A stretch of DNA of 64,000 nucleotides from contig NZ_OOHJ01000036.1 in NCBI RefSeq assembly GCF_900323885.1, positions 1 to 64,000 on the forward strand, read 5' to 3'. A program made the translations under genes and the position numbers. The first letter of the stretch is position 1, and every line of letters starts with the position of its first letter. The stretch comes from [Actinomadura] parvosata subsp. kistnae. Its GTDB lineage: Bacteria; Actinomycetota; Actinomycetes; Streptosporangiales; Streptosporangiaceae. The notes beneath the pieces were generated by a model. That model made no database searches. It worked only from the letters and a program-made list of their open reading frames with translations, and was not told where the DNA came from. This document shows, one piece after another, positions 8,063-17,100 of this stretch.

Positions 8063-9740
8063 CCGCAGCCGGGGGGAAAGGCCACCGACGCCTGACCGCG
8101 GCCCGAGGCCCCCGGCGTCTGACGGCGGACCCTGGGAGGGGGCCGCCGGGCGGTTGAGCGGGCTCGGGGTCAGCCAGGGGCGGGCGGCCGGGCCGATGAT
8201 CCGGCTGGCCGACCCGCCCGAGCTGCCCGCCCCGCGCCCCGTCGCCGACCCGGGCGCCGAGGCGGCCACCGTGGCGAAGGCGCTGGAGGCGGTGGCCGCC
8301 GAGCTGAACCGGCGGGCGCTGGCGGCCGGCGGCGAGGCGGCCGAGATCCTGGAGGCCCTCGCCATGATCGCCGAGGACCCGATGCTGCTGGAGGAGGCCG
8401 AGCGGCTCACCGGCGACGGCCACGACGCCGCCCACGCCCTCGACGCCGCCTTCGCCAAGCACCGCGAGGCCCTGGCCGCGCTCGGCGGCTACCTGGGCGA
8501 GCGGGCCGCCGACCTCGACGACCTCAGGCACCGCGCGATCGCCGCCGCGCTCGGCCTCCCCATGCCGGGCCTGCCCTCCCCCGGCCATCCGTACGTGCTG
8601 GTCGCCACCGACCTCTCCCCCGCCGACACGGCCGGTCTCGGCCCCGACGTGCTGGCCCTGGTCACCGAGCACGGCGGCCCCACCAGCCACACGGCGATCC
8701 TGGCCAGAGGCAGAGGGCTGCCCGCCGTCGTGGCCTGCGCGGGCATCATGGACCTGGCCGACGGCACGGTGATCGGCGTGGACGGCGGCACCGGCGAGAT
8801 CGCGATCGGCCTCACCGAGAGTGAGACGGCCGAGGTCGGCCAGGTGGAGGACGCCCGCAGGGCCCGCCTCAGGACGAGCCGCGGCCCGGGCCGGACCGCC
8901 GACGGGCACCCGGTGCGGCTGCTGCTCAACATCGGCTCGGCCGCCGACCTGGAGCGGGACGCGGCGCAGGCCGACGCCGAGGGGGTGGGGCTGTTCAGGA
9001 CCGAGTTCCTGTTCCTCGACCGCAAGCAGGCGCCGTCGTTCGAGGAGCAGGTCGCGGCGTACGCCGACGTGTTCTCCGGCACTGAGCACGTGGTGGTGCG
9101 CACGCTCGACGCCGGCACCGACAAGCCGCTGCCCTTCCTCGGCCTGCCGCAGGAGCAGAACCCGGCGCTGGGCGTGCGCGGCCTGCGCGTGGACCGGCTG
9201 CTGCCCGGCGTCCTCGACACCCAGCTCGACGCGATCGCCGAGGCGGCCCGCCGCACCGGCGCCGAGCCGTGGGTGATGGCCCCCATGGTCACCACCGTCG
9301 GCGAGGCGAGCGACTTCGCCCGGCGCGCCCGCGCCAGGGGCATCGGGCGGGTGGGCGTGATGGTGGAGGTGCCGGCGGCGGCCCTGCGCGCGGGCCGGCT
9401 GCTGCAGGAGGTCGACTTCCTCAGCATCGGCACGAACGACCTGGCCCAGTACACCTTCGCCGCCGACCGCCAGCACTCCGCCCTCGCCGACCTCCTGGAC
9501 CCGCGCCAGCCCGCCCTGCTGGAGCTGATCGCGCTGTGCGCGGAGGCGGGCCGGCGGGCGGGCAAGCCGGTCGGGGTGTGCGGCGAGGCGGCGGGCGACC
9601 CGCTGCTCGCGCCGCTGCTGGTGGGGCTGGGCGTGACGAGCCTGTCCATGGCGCCGGTGTGCGTGCCGGCGGTCAGGGAGGCGCTCGCGGGCCTCACGCT
9701 GGACGAGTGCCGCGACCGCGCCCAGGCCGCCCTCGACTGA
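8055..9740 (+). CDS. ptsI: PTS enzyme I (phosphoenolpyruvate-protein phosphotransferase)
   Basis: Enzyme I of 561 residues. It transfers phosphate from phosphoenolpyruvate to HPr. The phosphorylated histidine is about residue 212 in EHGGPTSHTAIL, and the PEP-binding barrel contains VGLFRTEFLF, RTLDAGTDK and FLSIGTNDLAQY. Compared with typical enzyme I it has roughly 25 extra N-terminal residues built from an imperfect PDRG-x-RPP repeat, possibly a recently expanded linker. The true start could therefore be internal. It is the last gene of the PTS operon and ends 24 bp from the convergent Clp gene. Confidence 0.9.
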   Translation: MPDRSRGERPPTPDRGPRPPASDGGPWEGAAGRLSGLGVSQGRAAGPMIRLADPPELPAPRPVADPGAEAATVAKALEAVAAELNRRALAAGGEAAEILEALAMIAEDPMLLEEAERLTGDGHDAAHALDAAFAKHREALAALGGYLGERAADLDDLRHRAIAAALGLPMPGLPSPGHPYVLVATDLSPADTAGLGPDVLALVTEHGGPTSHTAILARGRGLPAVVACAGIMDLADGTVIGVDGGTGEIAIGLTESETAEVGQVEDARRARLRTSRGPGRTADGHPVRLLLNIGSAADLERDAAQADAEGVGLFRTEFLFLDRKQAPSFEEQVAAYADVFSGTEHVVVRTLDAGTDKPLPFLGLPQEQNPALGVRGLRVDRLLPGVLDTQLDAIAEAARRTGAEPWVMAPMVTTVGEASDFARRARARGIGRVGVMVEVPAAALRAGRLLQEVDFLSIGTNDLAQYTFAADRQHSALADLLDPRQPALLELIALCAEAGRRAGKPVGVCGEAAGDPLLAPLLVGLGVTSLSMAPVCVPAVREALAGLTLDECRDRAQAALD

Positions 9741-9764
9741 CGACGGCGGCGCGCAGCGGGCGGG

Positions 9765-12254
9765 TCAGGTGGCGGGTTCGGGGTTGTGGGCGCGCAGGCG
9801 GAGCCGGTCGTCCTCCACGTCCACCGTCACCTTCCCGTGCTCGGCCACCTCCCCGGTGAGCAGCATCGTGGACAGCCGGTTGTCCAGCTCCCGCTGCACC
9901 GTCCGCCGCAGCGGCCGGGCGCCGAACTCGGGCTGGTAGCCGCGCCCGGCCAGCCAGTCCTTGGCCGCGTCGGTGACCTCCAGCGTCACGTCCTGGCCGC
10001 GCAGCCGCTGCCGGGTGCGCTCCAGGAGCAGGTCGACGATCTGGCGGAGCTGGTCGCGTTCGAGCCGCTTGAAGACGATCGTCTCGTCGATGCGGTTGAG
10101 CAGCTCGGGCCGCAGGGAGCGCCGCAGCAGGTCCATGACCTGCCGCTCGATGTCGCCGGTGGCCTCCAGGATGAGCTGGGCGCCGATGTTGCTGGTCATG
10201 ATGACGATGGTGTTGGTGAAGTCGACGGTGCGGCCCTGCCCGTCGGTGAGGCGGCCGTCGTCGAGCATCTGCAGCAGGATGTTCATGACGTCGGGGTGGG
10301 CCTTCTCGATCTCGTCGAGCAGGATCACGCCGTGGGGGCGGCGCCGCACGGCCTCGGTGAGCTGCCCGGCCTCCTCGTAGCCGACGTATCCGGGCGGCGC
10401 GCCGATGAGCCGGGAGACGGTGTGCCGCTCCTGGAACTCGCTCATGTCGATGCGCACCATGTGGTCCTCGCCGCCGAACAGCGCCGCCGCGAGGGCTCTG
10501 GCCAGCTCGGTCTTGCCGACCCCGGTGGGCCCGAGGAACAGGAAGCTGCCGATCGGGCGGTTCGGGTCGGACAGGCCGGCCCGGGCGCGGCGGACGGCCT
10601 CCGCGATGGCGGTGACGGCCTCGCCCTGGCCGATGACGCGCTCGTGCAGGTGCTCCTCCAGCCGCATGAGGCGGTCGCGCTCCTGCTCGGTGAGCTGGGT
10701 GACGGGGATGCCGGTGCGCCGGGAGACGACCTCGGCGATGTCCTCCACCATCACCTGGGGTGCCTCGTCGGTGCCGTGCCTGGCCCGCTCCAGCTCGGGG
10801 CGGAGCTTGTCGATCTGGGTGGTCAGCTCCTTGGCGCGGTCGAAGTCGTCGCGGGAGACGGCCTGGTCCTTGTCGCGGCGCAGCGCGTCGAGGCGTTCCT
10901 CCAGCTCCCGTACGTCGCTGCCGGGCGTGCGGGAGCGCAGCCGGACCCGGGCCGATGCCTGGTCGACGAGGTCGATGGCCTTGTCGGGCAGGAACCGGTC
11001 GGAGATGTAGCGGTCCGACAGGGCGGCCGCGGCGTGCAGCGCCTCGTCGGTGATGCGGACCTGGTGGTGCGCCTCGTACGCGTCGCGCAGCCCGGCCAGG
11101 ATCTCGACCGTCTGCTCGACGGTGGGCTCGGGGACGAGGATCGGCTGGAAGCGGCGTTCGAGTGCGGCGTCCTTCTCGATGTTCTTGCGGTACTCGTCGA
11201 TGGTGGTGGCGGCCACGACGTGCAGCTCGCCGCGGGCGAGGGCGGGCTTGAGGATGTTGGCGGCGTCCATGCCGCCCTCGGCGGAGCCGGCGCCGACCAG
11301 GGTGTGGACCTCGTCGATGAAGACGACGATCTCGTCGGCGTGCGCCCGCACCTCGTCGATGACCTTCTTGATGCGTTCCTCGAACTCACCCCGGTACTTG
11401 GAGCCGGCGACCATGCCGGTCAGGTCGAGCGCGACGACGCGGCGGTCCTTGAGCGTGTCGGGGACGCTGCCGTTCACGATGCGCTGGGCGATGCCCTCGA
11501 CGATCGCGGTCTTGCCGACGCCGGGCTCGCCGATCAGGCACGGGTTGTTCTTGGTGCGCCGCGACAGCACCTCGATGCACTGCTCGATCTCGTCCTCGCG
11601 GCCCACGACCGGGTCGATGCGGCCCTGCCGGGCCTCCTCGGTGAGGTCGCGGCCGTACTCGTCGAGCGAGGGGGTGTCGGTGGCGCGGCGGCCGTCGCCG
11701 CTCCCGACGGGTCCGGACATCAGGGCCTGTTGCAGCTCGTTCGCCGAGACGCCCTGCTCGCGCAGGAGGCGGGCGGCGGTGGAGTCGGGGTTGGCGGCCA
11801 GCGCGAGCAGCAGGTGCTCGGGGCCGATGTACGACGACTGGAGGGCCCGCGAGATGCGCTGGGCGTCGAGGATGGCCCGTTTGGTGGCCGGGGACAGCGT
11901 GGCCGGCGGCTCCGTGGCCTCGCCGGGCCCGGCGGTGGCGTCGATGCGGTCGCGCAGCCGCCCCGTGTCCACGCCCGCGGCGCGCAGCAGCGCCTGCCCG
12001 GTGCCGGTGTCGATCAGCGCGTCGAGCAGGTCGAGCACGTCGAGGTCGGCGGCGCCGCGCTGCCCGGCGCCCTCGACGGCCCGGCTCAGCACCTCCCTCG
12101 CCTCGGCGCTGAGCAGCTTGCCGACGTCGACCCGCTGGATGCCGGGCCGGGACGGCGGCCAGCCCTCCATCCCGCCGAACACCCGGCCGGTGAGCTCCTC
12201 GAACCCGCGGAACGGGTCCCCGCCGAAGAACGATCTGAACGGCATGTCCGACAT
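9765..12254 (-). CDS. Clp/Hsp100 AAA+ ATPase, ClpC-like with no visible ClpP-docking loop
   Basis: Hexameric unfoldase/disaggregase of 829 residues. A double Clp-N domain (about 50-180) is followed by AAA-1 with Walker A GEPGVGKT near 240 and FIDEVH. A short middle domain near 455-505 has a UVR-like helix, DDFDRAKELTTQIDKLRPEL. AAA-2 has GPTGVGKTE near 575 and LLDEIEKAH, followed by the small D2 domain. The middle domain is ClpC-like in length. After MTSNIGA the loop is shortened and I see no [LIV]GF tripeptide, the ClpP-binding element of ClpC/ClpA, so it may act without ClpP. The ATG at 12254 has GAGGGGGA upstream; a second Met lies three codons in. Confidence 0.88.
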   Translation of the reverse strand: MSDMPFRSFFGGDPFRGFEELTGRVFGGMEGWPPSRPGIQRVDVGKLLSAEAREVLSRAVEGAGQRGAADLDVLDLLDALIDTGTGQALLRAAGVDTGRLRDRIDATAGPGEATEPPATLSPATKRAILDAQRISRALQSSYIGPEHLLLALAANPDSTAARLLREQGVSANELQQALMSGPVGSGDGRRATDTPSLDEYGRDLTEEARQGRIDPVVGREDEIEQCIEVLSRRTKNNPCLIGEPGVGKTAIVEGIAQRIVNGSVPDTLKDRRVVALDLTGMVAGSKYRGEFEERIKKVIDEVRAHADEIVVFIDEVHTLVGAGSAEGGMDAANILKPALARGELHVVAATTIDEYRKNIEKDAALERRFQPILVPEPTVEQTVEILAGLRDAYEAHHQVRITDEALHAAAALSDRYISDRFLPDKAIDLVDQASARVRLRSRTPGSDVRELEERLDALRRDKDQAVSRDDFDRAKELTTQIDKLRPELERARHGTDEAPQVMVEDIAEVVSRRTGIPVTQLTEQERDRLMRLEEHLHERVIGQGEAVTAIAEAVRRARAGLSDPNRPIGSFLFLGPTGVGKTELARALAAALFGGEDHMVRIDMSEFQERHTVSRLIGAPPGYVGYEEAGQLTEAVRRRPHGVILLDEIEKAHPDVMNILLQMLDDGRLTDGQGRTVDFTNTIVIMTSNIGAQLILEATGDIERQVMDLLRRSLRPELLNRIDETIVFKRLERDQLRQIVDLLLERTRQRLRGQDVTLEVTDAAKDWLAGRGYQPEFGARPLRRTVQRELDNRLSTMLLTGEVAEHGKVTVDVEDDRLRLRAHNPEPAT

Positions 12255-12338
12255 AACGTGTCCCCCTCGTGCTCAGGGGACATCTAGCCGCCGCCACCGC
12301 CCATCATTGCCAGCAATCGGCAAAGCCTTGCGCGGGCC

Positions 12339-12989
12339 TCACTCCGTCGCGACGAGGTCGATGATCGGCGTGTCGCCGGAGACGAGCTCCAGCGTGCGCC
12401 GCGCCGTTCCGGGGTTCTCCAGCAGCGCCATGATGACGGCGGCCACGTCGTCGCGCGGCACCGCGCCCGGCGGCACCTCGGGGGCCAGCCGCACCAGCCC
12501 GGTGCCGGGCTCGTCGGTCAGGCGGCCCGGCCGCAGGATCGTCCAGGCCAGGTCGCGGGCGCGCAGGTCCTCCTCGGCCTCGGTCTTGGCCCTGATGTAG
12601 GCGGCCCACACCTCGTCGCGGCCGGGCGCGGGCGGCTTGCCGGCCCCCATCGAGGAGATCTGGATGAAGCGCCGCACGCCGGCCCGCTCGGCCGCGTCGG
12701 CGAGCAGCACGGACGCGCCCCGGTCGACGGTGTCCTTGCGTGCCGCGCCGCTGCCGGGGCCCGCGCCGGCGGCGAAGACGACCGCGTCGGCGCCCTCGAC
12801 GATCCGGGTGACCTCCTCGACGCTCGCCCGCTCCAGGTCGCACAGCACGGCCTCGGCCCCGGTCGCCTCGACGTCGGCGACGTGCGCCGGATTGCGTACG
12901 ATGCCGACCGCCCCCGACTTGAGCCGGGCGGCCAGCCGCAGCGCGATCTTGCCGTGTCCCCCCGCGATGATGATCCGCATGGGAGTCAT
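12339..12989 (-). CDS. NAD(P)-binding epimerase-like (atypical SDR, NmrA-type) protein
   Basis: Protein of 216 residues with the dinucleotide-binding start MRIIIAGGHGKIALRLAARL. A VFAAGAGPG segment and a degraded active-site region ISSMGAGKP follow, as in PF13460-like NAD(P)H-binding proteins. These often act as redox sensors, quinone or flavin reductases or sugar-nucleotide enzymes, and nothing here decides between them. The start is ATG at 12987-12989; an ATG at 12978-12980 is also possible. The open frame extends further upstream but has no similarity-like content. It is divergent from the HAD gene, with only 14 bp between the starts. Confidence 0.75.
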   Translation of the reverse strand: MTPMRIIIAGGHGKIALRLAARLKSGAVGIVRNPAHVADVEATGAEAVLCDLERASVEEVTRIVEGADAVVFAAGAGPGSGAARKDTVDRGASVLLADAAERAGVRRFIQISSMGAGKPPAPGRDEVWAAYIRAKTEAEEDLRARDLAWTILRPGRLTDEPGTGLVRLAPEVPPGAVPRDDVAAVIMALLENPGTARRTLELVSGDTPIIDLVATE

Positions 12990-13003
12990 GGTGTCATGGA
13001 CGC

Positions 13004-13696
13004 ATGCACGACTTCCCGGAGGCACCCACGCCCGCGTTCCTGTTCGACCTCGACGGCACCCTGATCGACAGCGTCTACCAGCACGTGGTGGCCTGGCGGC
13101 AGGCACTGTCCGGGATGGGCATCGACCTGTCGGTGTGGCGCATCCACCGCCGCATCGGCATGAGCGGCGGGCTGTTCGTCAGCGCGCTGCTGCGCGAGAC
13201 CGGGCTCAAGCTGACCCGGGAGCAGATCGACGAGCTGCAGACCCACCATGCCGACGCCTACGAGCAGCAGGTCCACTCGGTCAAGCCGCTGCCCGGCGCG
13301 ACGGAGCTGCTGGGCGAGCTGACCGCGCGCGGCGTCCCGTGGGCGATCTGCACCAGCGGGTACGCCCGCACCGCCCGCCTCGCGCTCGGCATGCTGGACC
13401 TGCCGGAGGACACCCCGATGGTGACGCGTGACCTGGTGCGGCGGGCCAAGCCCGACCCCGACCTGTTCCTCGCCGGAGCGGCGCTGGTGCGGGTGGACCC
13501 GGCGCACGCCATGGTGGTGGGCGACAGCGTGTGGGACCTGCTGGCCGCCCGCCGGGCCGGCGCGCTCGGCATCGGGCTGCTGTCCGGCGGGTATGGCAGG
13601 GACGAGCTGGAGCGGGCGGGCGCGTTCCGCGTGTACGCCGACCCGGCGGACATGCTGGACCGCCTCGACGAGCTCGGCGTCCGCCAGAGCGACTGA
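13004..13696 (+). CDS. HAD-superfamily phosphatase, phosphoglycolate/beta-phosphoglucomutase type
   Basis: Hydrolase of 230 residues. HAD motif I is FDLDGTLID (nucleophile in the first Asp, about residue 16), motif II is ICTSGYART, motif III is the lysine in RRAKPDPDLF, and motif IV is VGDSVWDLLAARRAG. A helical cap sits between motifs I and II, placing it in subfamily I. It dephosphorylates a small phosphorylated metabolite; the neighbouring 6-phosphogluconate dehydrogenase hints at sugar-phosphate metabolism but does not prove it. Confidence 0.85.
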   Translation: MHDFPEAPTPAFLFDLDGTLIDSVYQHVVAWRQALSGMGIDLSVWRIHRRIGMSGGLFVSALLRETGLKLTREQIDELQTHHADAYEQQVHSVKPLPGATELLGELTARGVPWAICTSGYARTARLALGMLDLPEDTPMVTRDLVRRAKPDPDLFLAGAALVRVDPAHAMVVGDSVWDLLAARRAGALGIGLLSGGYGRDELERAGAFRVYADPADMLDRLDELGVRQSD

Positions 13697-13797
13697 TCAG
13701 GACGACTGAGCAGGGCGACTGAGCAGGGTCACCGTCACGGGAATATCCCCGCGAACCCCCGAGCTGGATCATGCGTATTCCCCGAAGAGGAGCTGAG

Positions 13798-15222
13798 ATG
13801 GACTTGGCAGACATCGGCGTCACCGGTCTGGCGACCATGGGGCGCAACCTGGCCAGGAACCTGGCCAGGCACGGCTACGCGGTGGCCGTGCACAACCGCT
13901 CGCACGGCCGTACCGAGCAGCTGGTGAAGGAGTTCGGCGGCGAGGGCACGTTCATCCCGTCGGAGGACCTCGCCGCGTTCGTGGCGTCGCTGAAGCGGCC
14001 GCGGCGCGCGATCATCATGGTGAAGGCGGGCGCCGGCACCGACGCGGTGATCGACCAGCTCGCCGACCTGATGGAGCCCGGCGACATGATCGTCGATGGC
14101 GGCAACGCGCACTTCGAGGACACGCGGCGGCGCGAGGCGGCGCTGCGCGAGCGCGGCCTGCACTTCGTCGGCACCGGCATCTCCGGCGGCGAGGAGGGCG
14201 CGCTGAACGGCCCGAGCATCATGCCGGGCGGCTCGAAGGAGTCGTGGGAGGCGCTGGGCCCGATCCTCCAGGACATCGCGGCCAAGGTCGACGGCGTGCC
14301 GTGCTCGGTGCACGTGGGCCCCGACGGCGCCGGGCACTTCGTGAAGATGGTGCACAACGGCATCGAGTACTCCGACATGCAGCTCATCGCGGAGTCGTAC
14401 GACCTGCTGCGGCAGGCTCTGGGCGCGACGCCGGCGGAGCTGGCCGAGGTGTTCAGGGAGTGGAACCGCGGCGAGCTCGACTCCTACCTGATCGAGATCA
14501 CCGCCGAGGTGCTCGACCAGGTGGACGCCGAGACGGGCAAGCCGTTCGTGGACCTCGTGGTGGACCAGGCGGAGCAGAAGGGCACCGGCCGCTGGACCGT
14601 GCAGAGCGCCCTCGACCTGGGCGTGCCGGTGACGGGCATCGCGGAGGCCACGTTCGCGCGGGCGCTGTCGGGCCACCCGGAGCAGCGGGCCGCGGCGCGC
14701 TCGCTGGCCGGCCCCGACCTGTCCGGGGTCGGCGGGCGCGAGCTGATCGAGGACGTGCGGCAGGCCCTGTACGCCTCCAAGATCGTCGCCTACGCGCAGG
14801 GCTTCGACCAGATGGCGGCGGCCTCAAAGGAGTACGGCTGGGACCTCGACCTGGGCGCCATGGCCACGATCTGGCGGGGCGGGTGCATCATCAGGGCCAA
14901 GTTCCTCGACCGGATCAGGGCGGCCTACGACGCGAACCCGAACCTGCCGACGCTGCTGGCCGACCCGACGTTCGCGGGCGCGCTGGAGGCGGCGCAGGAG
15001 TCGTGGCGGCGCGTGGTGACGACGGCGGTGCAGATCGGCGTGCCGACGCCCGGCTTCTCCTCGGCCCTGGCCTACTACGACGGGCTGCGCCGCGACCGCC
15101 TCCCGGCGGCGCTGGTGCAGGGACTGCGCGACTTCTTCGGCGCGCACACCTACCGGCGGGTGGACAAGGAGGGCACCTTCCACACCGACTGGTCCGGCGA
15201 CCGTACGGAGCGGCCGGCGTAG
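13798..15222 (+). CDS. gnd: 6-phosphogluconate dehydrogenase (decarboxylating)
   Basis: Oxidative pentose-phosphate enzyme converting 6-phosphogluconate to ribulose 5-phosphate. The 474-residue length is normal. The Rossmann fold starts IGVTGLATMGRNLARNLA, the substrate signature GISGGEEGA lies near 127-135, and the catalytic lysine is in HFVKMVHNGIEY near 183. A C-terminal all-helical domain ends HTYRRVDKEGTFHTDW, typical of the long homodimeric form. The ATG at 13798 is chosen over an in-frame ATG 27 bases earlier because GAAGAGGAG directly precedes it. Confidence 0.95.
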   Translation: MDLADIGVTGLATMGRNLARNLARHGYAVAVHNRSHGRTEQLVKEFGGEGTFIPSEDLAAFVASLKRPRRAIIMVKAGAGTDAVIDQLADLMEPGDMIVDGGNAHFEDTRRREAALRERGLHFVGTGISGGEEGALNGPSIMPGGSKESWEALGPILQDIAAKVDGVPCSVHVGPDGAGHFVKMVHNGIEYSDMQLIAESYDLLRQALGATPAELAEVFREWNRGELDSYLIEITAEVLDQVDAETGKPFVDLVVDQAEQKGTGRWTVQSALDLGVPVTGIAEATFARALSGHPEQRAAARSLAGPDLSGVGGRELIEDVRQALYASKIVAYAQGFDQMAAASKEYGWDLDLGAMATIWRGGCIIRAKFLDRIRAAYDANPNLPTLLADPTFAGALEAAQESWRRVVTTAVQIGVPTPGFSSALAYYDGLRRDRLPAALVQGLRDFFGAHTYRRVDKEGTFHTDWSGDRTERPA

Positions 15223-15253
15223 CCCCCGTCCGTCAGCAGGTCCGCCTGAAGAG

Positions 15254-16018
15254 TCAGCGCCCGCCGATCACCGGGTTGGCGAGCGCGGTGACCACGCAGA
15301 AGCCGAGCGGGCCGGCGGTGTCGTGCATGGTCACCTGGCCGGTCGCGACGCCGTCGGCGCTCACGTGCCCGGTGGCCTCGACCCCGATCAGGTCGCTCTC
15401 GGGGAGCCTGGCCAGCGTCAGCGTGTAGTCGGCGTTGATGAAGCGCAGGCCGCCGGGCTGGGTGTTGGCGAGCGGGCTGGCGAAGTCGGCGGCCAGCGCG
15501 GCGCGGACGAACGGGGTCAGCGGCTCGTCGTCCACCAGCGGGTGCTTCTCGCGCATCCAGGCGCGCCCCGGCGCGGCGAAGGGCGTCACCCACCACAGGT
15601 CGAACGGCGGGCGCCAGCCGTCGCCCTCGACCGGCGGCGCGGCGGGCGGCGCCTCGTCCCAGGCGGGCGTGACGAGCGAGCGCTCACCGTCGGGCTGCTC
15701 GCTCTCGCGCAGCAGCACCGCGCTCGCGCGCGCGATCACGCCCTGCTCGGTGGAGAGCACGGCGTCGGCCACCCGGATCCGGCGGCCGTTCCTGACCAGC
15801 GTGGTCTCGACGGTGACGGGCAGCATCGGGCTGTTGCGGAACAGGTCGACGGTCAGGCGGGCGAAGCGCAGGCCGGGCTCGGCGTGGTGCTCTTCGAGGC
15901 TGCGGGCGGCCAGCCCGCCGAGCAGGCGGCCGTGGAGCATGTCGGGGGACCAGGGGCCTCGGGCGTGCGGAGCGGGGACGAGCTCGTCCCGCTTGCGCGT
16001 GAAGAACGCTGACGTCAC
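15254..16018 (-). CDS. Acyl-CoA thioesterase-like (TesB/hotdog) protein
   Basis: Protein of 254 residues arranged as two hotdog-like halves. The N-terminal half has the pattern MLHGRLLGGLAARSLEE and LRFARLTVDLFRNSPM; the C-terminal half has FINADYTLTLARLPESDLIGV, as in PF13622 thioesterases and FadM/TesB relatives. It likely hydrolyses an acyl-CoA, or only binds one. The GTG start at 16016-16018 sits eight bases after a TAGAAT box, suggesting a leaderless message. It converges with gnd, leaving 31 bp between stops. Confidence 0.75.
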   Translation of the reverse strand: MTSAFFTRKRDELVPAPHARGPWSPDMLHGRLLGGLAARSLEEHHAEPGLRFARLTVDLFRNSPMLPVTVETTLVRNGRRIRVADAVLSTEQGVIARASAVLLRESEQPDGERSLVTPAWDEAPPAAPPVEGDGWRPPFDLWWVTPFAAPGRAWMREKHPLVDDEPLTPFVRAALAADFASPLANTQPGGLRFINADYTLTLARLPESDLIGVEATGHVSADGVATGQVTMHDTAGPLGFCVVTALANPVIGGR

Positions 16019-16026
16019 AGAACGAT

Positions 16027-16056
16027 ATTCTAGTCAGAGATCGGCGCTCCCGTCAG
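16027..16056 (-). promoter_or_regulatory. Leaderless promoter of the thioesterase gene
   Basis: On the minus strand CTGACG (16056-16051) and TAGAAT (16032-16027) are 18 bases apart. Only eight bases separate the -10 box from the GTG at 16018, so transcription should begin at or next to the start codon. Confidence 0.55.
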
Positions 16057-16102
16057 CGGCCGGCAGTCCGGGCAGCGGCCGGCAATTCGGACAGCGGCCG
16101 GC
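16054..16102 (+). repeat. Three CAGCGGCCGGC repeats with exact 19-bp period
   Basis: CAGCGGCCGGC begins at 16054, 16073 and 16092, with diverged filler between. The array lies between the WYL regulator stop and the thioesterase promoter and overlaps that promoter's -35 box. It could be a multi-site binding region or a decayed tandem duplication. Confidence 0.55.
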
Positions 16103-16124
16103 TCTTCAGACGGTGATCGGCCTT

Positions 16125-17063
16125 TTAGACGGCGCTCAGGCGGCTGCCGAGCGCGCGCAGCCGTTCCTTCAGCTCGACCGGCTCCAGCACCTCGAAGTCC
16201 ACGTCGAGGAAGGCCACGACGACGGCCATCGTGTGCGGGTCGTCGCCGCGCAGGGTCAGCAGGCACCGCTCGCCGTCCAGCGGCTCGACGGTGCCGGAGA
16301 CCCGGCCCGCCACCCGCTCGGCGGGCGCGTGCAGCAGGAAGCGGGCCTCGACCGGCCACATCTCGTGCGCCAGCCGGCGCTGCACCCACGCGGCCACGTC
16401 GGGCTCGGGCGGCTCGCGCGGCGCGAAGCGGGGGCCGTTGGGGGTGCGCAGGCGCATCCGGTCGGCGCGGAAGGTGCGCCAGTCGCGGCGGTCGGTGTCC
16501 CACGCGACGAGGTACCAGCGGTTGCCCTTGCTGACCAGCCCGTACGGCTCCGCGCTGCGGCAGGCGGCCACGCCGTCGTGACCGGTGTAGTCGAAGCGCA
16601 GCTGCTCGCGGTCGCGGCAGGCGGCGGCGACGCGGGTCAGCACCTCGGCGTCCACCGTGGGGCCCTCCCGGTTGATCCGCACCGTGTGGGTCTGCAGCGT
16701 GTTGACCCGGTGGCGAAGGCGGGCCGGCAGCACCTGCTCCAGCTTGGCCAGCGCGCGCAGCGAGGTCTCCTCGATGCCGGTCACGGTGCCGTTCGCCGCC
16801 GTCCGCAGCCCCACCGCGACCGCCACGGCCTCCTCGTCGTCGAGCAGCAGCGGCGGCAGGTCGGCGCCCGCGGCCAGGCGGTAGCCGCCCGCCACGCCCG
16901 GCGCCGAGTGCACCGGGTAGCCGAGGGCGCGCAGCCGCTCCACATCGCGCCGCACCGTCCTCGGGGCCACGCCCAGCCGCTCCGCCAGGTCGGCGCTCGA
17001 CCAGTCGCGCCGGGTCTGCAGGAGGGACAGCAGGCGCAGGAGTCGCGCGGACGTGTGCAGCAC
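16125..17063 (-). CDS. YafY-type HTH/WYL-domain transcriptional regulator
   Basis: Regulator of 312 residues. An HTH_11 DNA-binding domain occupies residues 5-60 (WSSADLAERLGVAPRTVRRDVERL). A WYL domain spans about 135-215 and includes NRWYLVAWDTDRRDWRTFR, with a WCX-type C-terminal region after it. WYL domains sense nucleic acid or nucleotide ligands, and these regulators usually control the adjacent gene. The divergent epoxide hydrolase starts about 50 bp away. The GTG start at 17061-17063 is consistent with a CACAAT box six bases upstream. Confidence 0.85.
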   Translation of the reverse strand: MLHTSARLLRLLSLLQTRRDWSSADLAERLGVAPRTVRRDVERLRALGYPVHSAPGVAGGYRLAAGADLPPLLLDDEEAVAVAVGLRTAANGTVTGIEETSLRALAKLEQVLPARLRHRVNTLQTHTVRINREGPTVDAEVLTRVAAACRDREQLRFDYTGHDGVAACRSAEPYGLVSKGNRWYLVAWDTDRRDWRTFRADRMRLRTPNGPRFAPREPPEPDVAAWVQRRLAHEMWPVEARFLLHAPAERVAGRVSGTVEPLDGERCLLTLRGDDPHTMAVVVAFLDVDFEVLEPVELKERLRALGSRLSAV

Positions 17064-17100
17064 GCGTCCATTGTGGCCCGTAACTGGCCGCGATGCCGCC

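Noticed and set aside
9786..12287. An 833-codon open frame antisense to the Clp gene
   Set aside because: It mirrors a strongly supported AAA+ protein. High GC keeps all frames open, and its translation is low-complexity with no recognisable motif.
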